Source: 66-474 sp035572335 (lineage in GTDB: Bacteria; Pseudomonadota; Gammaproteobacteria; Xanthomonadales; Rhodanobacteraceae). From it: a stretch of DNA of 13,893 nucleotides. Below the pieces are notes generated by a model, which worked only from the letters and a program-made list of their open reading frames with translations, was not told where the DNA came from and did no database searches. The stretch is from contig DATNAW010000078.1 in assembly GCA_035572335.1 (NCBI GenBank), positions 1-13,893 on the forward strand. Reading direction: 5' to 3'. Of this stretch, positions 6,617 through 12,121 are shown piece after piece (within the stretch, counting starts at the first letter, position 1; each line of letters begins with the position of its first letter). The position numbers and the translations under genes are program-made.

Positions 6617-7003
6617 ATGAGACGTTCGTCGTTGTGGTTGACAGTGTTGCTGATCGGCGGCGTGCCGCTGACGGCGGCAGCGGTCGATTATGGCCCGAAC
6701 GCGCCCCTGCTTGCCGCCGATACCAACGCTCCGCAACTGCCAGGCTCGCAGGTGAGTGCCGTCGCTCGCGGCGAGATGTCCAAGTCCGATGTGATGGCGG
6801 ACAGCGAGGACAGCGGCGGCGATGCGCCGGGACCGACATCCGCGCCGCAGCACATGACGCCTTCCTCTTCGTCGCCGCATGCCGCCGCTCCCGCGCACAG
6901 CCTGGGAACCGCCCGCAACAAGCCGGCGGCAACCAGCAGCCATCCGGTTCCCTCGGCGCCAACGGCTTCGTGGCAATCGCTGCTGCCGGGCTCTATCCAG
7001 TAA
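6617..7003 (+). CDS. Small secreted Ala/Ser/Pro-rich protein of unknown function
   Basis: I do not recognise this protein. It has 128 residues, beginning with a clear Sec signal peptide (MRRSSLWLTVLLIGGVPLTA, probable cleavage around residue 22 after Ala-Ala-Ala). The mature part is low in structure, rich in Ala, Ser, Pro and His (serine run near residues 82-85), and ends in a more hydrophobic tail, SWQSLLPGSIQ, that looks like a possible conserved C-terminal motif. There are no cysteines. The start at 6617 is preceded by a G-run (GGGGG) as a weak ribosome site; the frame is open further upstream, but only through sequence antisense to birA. It diverges from birA with 20 bases between starts and converges on the sensor-kinase gene with 19 bases between stops. 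Coding status is supported by the signal peptide at exactly the first sensible start, not by homology. Confidence 0.7.
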   Translation: MRRSSLWLTVLLIGGVPLTAAAVDYGPNAPLLAADTNAPQLPGSQVSAVARGEMSKSDVMADSEDSGGDAPGPTSAPQHMTPSSSSPHAAAPAHSLGTARNKPAATSSHPVPSAPTASWQSLLPGSIQ

Positions 7004-7022
7004 AGCGCCGTATCCTTCGCGG

Positions 7023-8429
7023 CTACATCTCCGCGAAACGAACGTGGAAGCACGCGCCGCCCAGTTCCGCCGAGCGATCGACGTGCAGCACGCCGCGATA
7101 ACCGCGCACGATGTCGTCCACAATCGCCAATCCGATGCCGTGGCCCTGCACGCGCTCGTCTCCGCGTACGCCGCGCTGCAGCACCTTGTCGAGTTTTTCC
7201 GGAGGAATGCCGGGGCCGTCGTCCTCGACGCGAACATCCAGCCCCGCGCGCCATGAACGCGGATCGACGGGCGGGATGCGCACCACGCGCAACAGCACTT
7301 GGCGGTTGGCCCACTTGAAGGCGTTTTCGAGCAGGTTGCCCAGCAGTTCCAGCAGGTCGCCTTCCTCGCCGTAGAAGCGCGCACCTTCGTCGATGTCGAA
7401 TTCGCACAGGATGCCCTTGGACGCGTACACGCGTTCGAGGCTGCGCACCACCGCTTCGGCGTGGGCCTGCACGGCGATCGGTGGCGCGAAGGTGGAATGC
7501 CCGGACGCCTTGGCGCGCGCAAGCTGGTAGGCCACGATCTGGTCCATGTGCTGCACCTGGTCGGCCAAGTCCCGGCGCAGCTCGGCTTCGCCATCAGGCG
7601 ATTCGAGGCGCGAGCGCGCCACCGCCAGCGGCGTCTTCAGGCTGTGCGCCAGGTCGTCCAGGGTGTTGCGGTACCGCTTCAGGTGTTCGCGCTCGCTTTC
7701 GATGAAGCGATTGAGCCCGCGCGTCAGCACCTCGACTTCGCGCGGGTACGGGCCGACCAGCCGTTCGGCGCTGCCGCGTTCGATCCGCGCGATGTCGCGC
7801 GCGACGCGGCGCAGCGGCGAAAAACTCCAGCGCAACAGGATCTGCTGCAACACCAGCAGCGCCAACCCCAGACCCGCCAGCCAGCCGAACAGCGTGCGCC
7901 GGTACGCGGCGAGGCCGGTGTGGAACAGCGCATCGTTTTCGGCGATGTAGATGGTCAGGTGATAACCGTTGCCGCTTTGCAAAGGAACCCATTCGATGCC
8001 TTGGCTCAGGACGTACAACGGCCCCGCCGAGGTATCCACCGGCCCCCCGAAGTTCGCAGGTCCCGGCGGCAGCAATTTGTCGAAGGGCAAATCGCGGCCC
8101 AACGTCGACTGTGTCTGAAAAAAAACCCCATCCTCTCCCACGATCACGGCGTACAAACCGGACCCCGGCCGGCCGAAATCCGGATTGGGTGGCGTCACAT
8201 CCGGCGGGATCACCCGTTGCGAACGGCTGCTGACGTCGATGCCGGAGAGATACGTGTAGGCGTAGCTTTGCAGCTGCGCGCGCAAGGCTTCCAGTGCCGC
8301 ATGCTTGTACGCACGATCGAGCGCGAAACCAGTGATGCCGAGGAAGCCGACCAGCACCAGCAAGGTTGCGATGATGGAGCGCGAGACCAGCGACAGCGGC
8401 CTGCGTGAGGCAGTGTCCTCGGAAGCCAT
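7023..8429 (-). CDS. phoQ: PhoQ-like sensor histidine kinase
   Basis: Inner-membrane sensor kinase of a two-component system, 468 residues. TM1 lies at about 18-38, a periplasmic domain of about 140 residues follows (39-178), TM2 is at about 180-200, then a HAMP linker and the kinase core. The H-box DDLAHSLKTPLAV (phospho-acceptor His262) is the PhoQ-type HSLKTPLA sequence. The N-box is GNLLENAFKWA (Asn365, Asn369), G1 is DDGPGIP (403-409) and G2 is GHGIGLAIVDD (429-439), so ATP binding looks intact. In PhoQ proteins the periplasmic domain senses divalent cations, acid or cationic peptides; this one lacks an obvious acidic patch, so the stimulus is unknown. The ATG at 8429 is the first start after an in-frame stop and is preceded by AAGGGT and a hairpin. 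The phoP-like gene ends 98 bases upstream, a wider gap than usual for this pair. Confidence 0.93.
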   Translation of the reverse strand: MASEDTASRRPLSLVSRSIIATLLVLVGFLGITGFALDRAYKHAALEALRAQLQSYAYTYLSGIDVSSRSQRVIPPDVTPPNPDFGRPGSGLYAVIVGEDGVFFQTQSTLGRDLPFDKLLPPGPANFGGPVDTSAGPLYVLSQGIEWVPLQSGNGYHLTIYIAENDALFHTGLAAYRRTLFGWLAGLGLALLVLQQILLRWSFSPLRRVARDIARIERGSAERLVGPYPREVEVLTRGLNRFIESEREHLKRYRNTLDDLAHSLKTPLAVARSRLESPDGEAELRRDLADQVQHMDQIVAYQLARAKASGHSTFAPPIAVQAHAEAVVRSLERVYASKGILCEFDIDEGARFYGEEGDLLELLGNLLENAFKWANRQVLLRVVRIPPVDPRSWRAGLDVRVEDDGPGIPPEKLDKVLQRGVRGDERVQGHGIGLAIVDDIVRGYRGVLHVDRSAELGGACFHVRFAEM

Positions 8430-8445
8430 CCAGCCAGACCCTTCG

Positions 8446-8465
8446 TGCAGTCAACTCCGACTGCA
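8446..8465. other. Perfect 7-bp hairpin in the phoP-phoQ gap
   Basis: TGCAGTC, six bases, GACTGCA: a perfect inverted repeat that ends 16 bases before the phoQ start codon. On the transcript its loop is GGAGUU, an SD-like sequence held away from the start. There is no T-run, so a terminator is unlikely. It could be an operator dyad, an mRNA structure setting the phoQ to phoP ratio, or chance. Confidence 0.5.
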
Positions 8466-8527
8466 ATGGCCGCCATGATCGCCGCGGGCACCCTGCGCAC
8501 GCAACTGCAGGAACCGCCGCTGGAGGA

Positions 8528-9220
8528 TCATTCGGCGGGCGTTTCGTCGCGCGCGATCGCGAAGCGGTAGCCGCGCCCGCGCACCGTCTCGATCGGCTTC
8601 AGGCTGCTTTCCGGATCGAGCTTGCGGCGCAGGCGACCGATGAACACTTCCAGCACATTCGAATCGCGGTCGAAATCCTGCTGGTAGATGTGCTCGGTAA
8701 GGTCGGCCTTCGATACCAGTTCGCCGGCGTGCAGCATCAGGTATTCCAGCACCTTGTATTCGTAGCTGGTGAGATCGGTGGGCTTGCCTTCGACCGTGAC
8801 CGTCTGGGCGGTGGTGTCGAGGCGGATCGGCCCGCACGACAGCACCGGCTTGGCCCACCCCGACGCGCGCCGCACCAGCGCATTGATGCGCGCCAGCAGC
8901 TCCTCGACGTGGAAAGGTTTGACGAGGTAATCATCGGCGCCGAATTTCAGCCCTTCGACCTTGTCCTGCCACGAGGAACGCGCGGTGAGGATCAGCACCG
9001 GATAGCTGTGCCCTTCCTTGCGCAGGATCTCGATCAGTTCCATGCCGGAGAGCTTGGGCAGGCCGAGATCCACGATCGCAAGATCGAACGGCACTTCGCG
9101 CCCGAGGTAAAGCCCTTCCTCGCCATCGGCGGCCGCATCCACCGCGAAGCCGTCGCGCTTCAGGCGCGCCGCCAGCGTTTCACGCAGGGGCGCTTCGTCT
9201 TCCACCAGCAGGATACGCAT
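8528..9220 (-). CDS. phoP: PhoP-like OmpR-family response regulator
   Basis: DNA-binding response regulator, 230 residues, the expected OmpR/PhoB length. The receiver domain (1-116) has the acidic pocket VEDEA, phospho-acceptor Asp51 in VDLGLPKLSGM, Thr79 in ILTARSSW and Lys101 in VKPFHVEELLARI. The winged-helix effector domain (about 128-222) has LTSYEYKVLEYLMLHAGELV, the recognition-helix segment DSNVLEVFIGRLRRKL and the terminal VRGRGYRF. The start at 9220 is fixed by MRILLVEDEA and a near-perfect AAGGAGGA ribosome site; the longer frame to 9493 is the PepSY gene read in another frame. Its ATG overlaps the TGA of the PepSY gene by one base, and the phoQ-like kinase follows. The HSLKTPLA kinase partner makes PhoP the best name, though ColR- or QseB-like regulators are related. 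Confidence 0.94.
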   Translation of the reverse strand: MRILLVEDEAPLRETLAARLKRDGFAVDAAADGEEGLYLGREVPFDLAIVDLGLPKLSGMELIEILRKEGHSYPVLILTARSSWQDKVEGLKFGADDYLVKPFHVEELLARINALVRRASGWAKPVLSCGPIRLDTTAQTVTVEGKPTDLTSYEYKVLEYLMLHAGELVSKADLTEHIYQQDFDRDSNVLEVFIGRLRRKLDPESSLKPIETVRGRGYRFAIARDETPAE

Positions 9221-9540
9221 CAGTGTCCTCCTTGATCGGATTTGGACTTGCTCGAGTGGCCTCGCTCCGACGGGCTCGAATGCAGTTGCATCACCTGCAC
9301 CTTGCCCTGCGGCGTCAGCACCTTGATCCGATACACGTTGGTCTGGCCACGCGACACCGTATCGGCCGCAAGGATATGCCCGCGCGTCTGGTGCTGCACC
9401 TGCCGGACGGCCTGCTCCAGGCTGGCCGGATGGGCAGGCGGCGGAGGCGCGGCGGCGGAACGCGGCGGCGCTGCGGAAGCAGCGATGGCGCACGCCGTGA
9501 GGACGCCAGCCAGCAGCATGGAAAGGACGCGGGATTTCAT
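9220..9540 (-). CDS. PepSY-domain periplasmic or lipid-anchored protein
   Basis: A 106-residue exported protein, first gene of the PepSY-phoP-phoQ cluster. Residues 1-24 form a Sec signal (KSRVLSMLLAGVLTACAIA); LTAC at 14-17 fits a lipobox, so it may be a lipoprotein, although an ASA cleavage site at 21-23 is also possible. A Pro/Ala linker follows, then a single PepSY-type domain (about 40-88) with LEQAVRQVQHQTRGHILAA and VYRIKVLTPQGKVQVMQL. The tail (89-106) is short, charged and hydrophilic. PepSY domains are thought to inhibit or modulate envelope peptidases and sensors; a role in tuning the adjacent PhoQ-like kinase is inferred from gene order only. The ATG at 9540 starts the signal peptide directly but has no clear ribosome site; a TTG at 9561 is in frame. 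Confidence 0.85.
   Translation of the reverse strand: MKSRVLSMLLAGVLTACAIAASAAPPRSAAAPPPPAHPASLEQAVRQVQHQTRGHILAADTVSRGQTNVYRIKVLTPQGKVQVMQLHSSPSERGHSSKSKSDQGGH
9226..9233 (-). promoter_or_regulatory. Strong ribosome binding site of phoP
   Basis: AAGGAGGA on the minus strand, five bases before the phoP ATG. It lies inside the last codons of the PepSY gene (Gln-Gly-Gly), so the upstream gene's end doubles as the regulator's ribosome site. This fixes the phoP start and points to coupled translation. Confidence 0.85.
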
Positions 9541-9575
9541 GGCCGACGCGGGCTCGGGCAAAACTTCAGCCCCCG

Positions 9576-9609
9576 ATCATCCGGCCACCCATTGAATTCG
9601 TGCTGAACA
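9576..9609 (-). promoter_or_regulatory. Candidate PhoP-dependent promoter of the PepSY-phoP-phoQ cluster
   Basis: On the minus strand, TGTTCA (9604-9609), five bases, AATTCA (9593-9598), then eleven bases and GATGAT (9576-9581). The enterobacterial PhoP box is two GGTTTA/TGTTTA-like hexamers spaced by five bases, placed about 11 bases before the -10. The spacing fits exactly and the first hexamer matches 5 of 6, but the second matches only 3 of 6 and the -10 only 4 of 6. It lies 53 bases before the PepSY start codon. Confidence 0.35.
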
Positions 9610-9617
9610 TGCCGCCG

Positions 9618-9634
9618 GGCGCAGGCCAGGCGCC
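9618..9634. terminator. Hairpin just after the dusA stop (weak terminator candidate)
   Basis: GGCGC, seven bases, GCGCC, starting four bases past the dusA stop codon. It has a 5-bp GC stem but no U-tract. It may mark the 3' end of dusA or separate it from the PepSY-phoP-phoQ unit; the evidence is position only. Confidence 0.25.
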
Positions 9635-9638
9635 GTCA

Positions 9639-10634
9639 TCAGGCGGCCCGCCGCTCGCCGAGCAGCCGCACTTCGTCGAGCGCGGCTTCGACCACCTTCC
9701 AGCCCGCATCCGCCGCGTGCGTGCGCTCCGACAGCACCCGGCGGAACGCCTTGCCGCCGGCCTGGCCGTGGTACAGCCCGAGCACGTGGCGCGTGATCGC
9801 CGCGAGGCGGACGCCGCCTGCGCGCTGGCGTTCGATGTACGCGCGCATGCGCAGCATCACCGCGTCGCGCGAGGGCGGAACGCCGCCCGCCAACGCCGCA
9901 TCGATGCACGCGAGTGCGTACGGATCGTGGTAGGCGAGCCGACCGAGCATCACGCCATCGACGTACGGCAGGTGCGCCTGCACGGCAGGAAGTCCATCAA
10001 GGCCGCCGTTGATCACCACCGTCAAGCGTGGGAACTCGCGCTTCAGGCGATGCACGCGTGCGTAATTGAGCGGCGGCACTTCGCGGTTCTGCTTCGGCGA
10101 GAGACCCTGCAGCCACGCTTTCCGCGCATGCACGATCAGCACTTCCACGCCCGCTTCGACCATGCGCGAAGCGAACGCGAACAAATCATGATCGTCGTCC
10201 TGCTCGTCCACGCCGATCCGGCACTTCACCGTCACCGGCACGCGCACGGCGTCGCGCATCGCGCGCACGCAATCGGCGACCAGTGCAGGTTCGCGCATCA
10301 GGCAGGCGCCGAAACGTCCCGATTGCACGCGGTCCGACGGACAACCGGCGTTGAGGTTGATTTCGACGTAGCCTGCTTCTTCGCCAAGGCGCGCCGCCAA
10401 TGCCAGTTCACGCGGTTCGGCGCCACCCACCTGCAATGCGACGGGGTGCTCCTCGGGATTGTGCGCCAGCAGGCGCGTGCGATCGCCGTGCGCGAGCGCG
10501 GCCGCGGTCACCATTTCGGTGTACAGGCGCGCGTTCGGGCTGAGCAGGCGATGGAAGTACCGGCAATGCATGTCGGTCCAGTCCATCATGGGCGCAACGC
10601 ACAGGCGCCACGCGTTCGCAGTCGTCGATTGCAT
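9639..10634 (-). CDS. dusA: tRNA-dihydrouridine(20/20a) synthase
   Basis: Flavoenzyme that reduces uridine 20/20a in the tRNA D-loop using FMN and NADPH. The 331-residue product matches DusA length. It begins with the Dus signature CVAPMMDWTD (12-21), contains LYTEMVTAAALAHGD and EINLNAGCPSDRVQSGRFGA with the catalytic Cys98, and then VTVKCRIGVD, HARKAWLQGLSPKQNRE, VVINGGLD and GVMLGRLAY, which form the FMN-phosphate and tRNA sites. The HARKAWLQGLSPKQNRE stretch is typical of DusA rather than DusB or DusC. The ATG at 10634 was chosen because the conserved part begins about ten residues later; there is no good ribosome site. The frame stays open far upstream only because it runs antisense to the lipoprotein gene. 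It diverges from that lipoprotein gene across 93 bases. Confidence 0.96.
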   Translation of the reverse strand: MQSTTANAWRLCVAPMMDWTDMHCRYFHRLLSPNARLYTEMVTAAALAHGDRTRLLAHNPEEHPVALQVGGAEPRELALAARLGEEAGYVEINLNAGCPSDRVQSGRFGACLMREPALVADCVRAMRDAVRVPVTVKCRIGVDEQDDDHDLFAFASRMVEAGVEVLIVHARKAWLQGLSPKQNREVPPLNYARVHRLKREFPRLTVVINGGLDGLPAVQAHLPYVDGVMLGRLAYHDPYALACIDAALAGGVPPSRDAVMLRMRAYIERQRAGGVRLAAITRHVLGLYHGQAGGKAFRRVLSERTHAADAGWKVVEAALDEVRLLGERRAA

Positions 10635-10727
10635 GCGCCCATGATAAGGCCGCGCACCGCGCCGCCCCAGCGATTGCTTAACACGCCGCCGCCTAGACTC
10701 GCCCATCGCACCGCCAAAGCCGCCCCG

Positions 10728-11585
10728 ATGAAAGCGTCCACGATCCTCTGCGTCGCAGTCACCGCCCTCGCGCTGGCCGCGTGCCAGCAGCACCCCGCGA
10801 CCACTCCGGCTTCCGCACCAGTGGCCAGTGCCTCCGCGCCAGTGATTCCTGCACCCGCGACCGCGCCGGCCTCCGCAAGCTCGGCGCCCTTGCCCGGCGA
10901 CCACGCCGCCACCAAGCACTACAAGATCGCAATCACGTTGCCGACGCTGCCCGCCGACGCCAAGCCCCTGGCCGAGGCGATGCGCACCACGGCCGATGCC
11001 GCCAAGCGCGACTTCCTGCAAGCCCTGCCGGACCCGAACGCGCTGCCCGAATTCGCCAACCGGCAACTGGATTTGCTGCTGGACTTCAAGGTCGCGGCGC
11101 AAACCCCGGCCTTCATCAGCGTGCGCGAAACCGGCATGCAGGACACCGGCGGCGCGCATCCCAATCCGGTGCAGGCCGCGTTCGTGTTCGATCGCAAGGC
11201 CGGCAAGCTGGTCACGCTGGATGATCTGTTCACCGATCCCGATGCCGCCCGCAAGGCGCTGGCCAATTTCGCGCACGATACGCTGCTGAAGAAATTCATG
11301 GCGGATGCACCCAAGCTTGGCCAGGGCTCGCCCGAGGCGATCCGCGAATGGAAGGCCAACATGCTGCAAATGCTGGACGGCGGCACCAAGCCGACCACGG
11401 TGAACTATTCGATCTTCGTGGTGCAGGCTGGTGCCACACCGAACGCACCGAGCCCCGGCCTCGCGCTGATCTTCCCGCCGTACCAGGTCGCGCCTTACGT
11501 GTTCGGCACGCAGACGGTGGAAGTGCCCGCCGGCGTGTTCGCGAAGTTCCTGAAACCGGACTACGCGCGCGCCTTCGCGCCTTGA
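10728..11585 (+). CDS. Lipoprotein with DUF4163/DUF3298-like domains
   Basis: A 285-residue predicted lipoprotein: signal MKASTILCVAVTALALAACQ with lipobox LAAC (lipidated Cys19), then an Ala/Ser/Pro-rich tether (20-58). The remainder resembles the DUF4163 plus DUF3298 (RsiV-type) architecture. HYKIAITLPTLP (64-75) opens the first part, GGAHPNPVQAAFVFD with KLVTLDDLF (141-168) opens the DUF3298 part, and LIFPPYQVAPYVFGTQTVEV (247-266) is its characteristic last strand pair. In RsiV this fold binds lysozyme; whether this protein binds or inhibits any cell-wall enzyme is unknown, and no sigma factor gene adjoins it. The start is the ATG that begins the signal peptide. Its stop lies 4 bases from the stop of the convergent GFA-family gene. 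Confidence 0.85.
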   Translation: MKASTILCVAVTALALAACQQHPATTPASAPVASASAPVIPAPATAPASASSAPLPGDHAATKHYKIAITLPTLPADAKPLAEAMRTTADAAKRDFLQALPDPNALPEFANRQLDLLLDFKVAAQTPAFISVRETGMQDTGGAHPNPVQAAFVFDRKAGKLVTLDDLFTDPDAARKALANFAHDTLLKKFMADAPKLGQGSPEAIREWKANMLQMLDGGTKPTTVNYSIFVVQAGATPNAPSPGLALIFPPYQVAPYVFGTQTVEVPAGVFAKFLKPDYARAFAP

Positions 11586-11589
11586 CGCT

Positions 11590-11994
11590 TCAGTCGTCGG
11601 CCAGGTGCGCGACGGCTGCCGTCGCGGCATCGCGATGCGCGTCGTCGAACGGCGGCAGCCATTCGCAATCCGCCGATACGTCGTCGTCGAGGCAGCGCAC
11701 GTTGATGCTGTAGCCGTGCGGATGCGAACGCGGCACGTAGAACGATTTCACGCCGCAGTGTCTGCAGAACAGATGCCGTGCCACGCCGGTGTTGAAGCGG
11801 TATTCGGTCAACGCGTCCGCGCCGCTGATCAACCGGAACCGCGAAGCGGGCACGATCAGGTGGATGTAACCCGTCATCCTGCAGATCGAGCAGGTGCATA
11901 CCTGCACGCGTGGCCGCGGCCCCACGTCGATCTCGAAGCGGACCTTGCCGCAATGGCAACCGCCCGCGCGCACGATCAAACCCTCACCCGCCAC
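11590..11994 (-). CDS. GFA/CENP-V family zinc protein
   Basis: Small zinc-binding protein of the GFA family, named after the glutathione-dependent formaldehyde-activating enzyme; most members have no proven activity, and formaldehyde metabolism should not be assumed here. Counted from the GTG at 11994 (134 aa), the metal cysteines follow the family pattern: CHC (13, 15), CTCSIC (33, 35, 38) and CRHC (77, 80), then YSINVRCLD (95-103), typical of the C-terminal strand. The start is chosen because GGAG lies seven bases upstream (12002-12005) and GGCHCG then falls near residue 11, as usual. An ATG at 12024 (144 aa, no ribosome site) and a GTG at 11973 are alternatives. It converges tail to tail with the lipoprotein gene and diverges from the DUF885 gene. 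Confidence 0.88.
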   Translation of the reverse strand: MAGEGLIVRAGGCHCGKVRFEIDVGPRPRVQVCTCSICRMTGYIHLIVPASRFRLISGADALTEYRFNTGVARHLFCRHCGVKSFYVPRSHPHGYSINVRCLDDDVSADCEWLPPFDDAHRDAATAAVAHLADD

Positions 11995-12108
11995 GCGCAA
12001 ACTCCGGAAGAATGATGCCTCCATTGTAGGTCGCAGCGATCGAGCGGGCGGCTGACTTTCGGCATATCCGGCGGTGCGGTCGCCGTGCTAGCGTGCCTTC
12101 ATCGCCAC

Positions 12109-12115
12109 GGGAGAG
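12109..12115 (+). promoter_or_regulatory. Ribosome binding site of the DUF885 gene
   Basis: GGGAGAG, six bases before the ATG at 12122. It fixes the start at the first residue of the signal peptide. The divergent gap upstream (about 120 bases) must hold promoters for this gene and the GFA gene, but no clear -35/-10 pair was found. Confidence 0.65.
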
Positions 12116-12121
12116 TCTGCC

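Noticed and set aside
10670..10700. Promoter of the lipoprotein gene from TTGCTT (10674-10679) and TAGACT (10694-10699)
   Set aside because: The spacer is only 14 bases, too short for a sigma-70 promoter, and both hexamers are weak.
9600..11630. Apparent long fusions on both strands joining dusA with the lipoprotein gene region
   Set aside because: Each open frame joins a real gene to antisense sequence of its neighbour. The conserved N-termini of DusA (10634) and the lipoprotein signal peptide (10728) mark the true starts.
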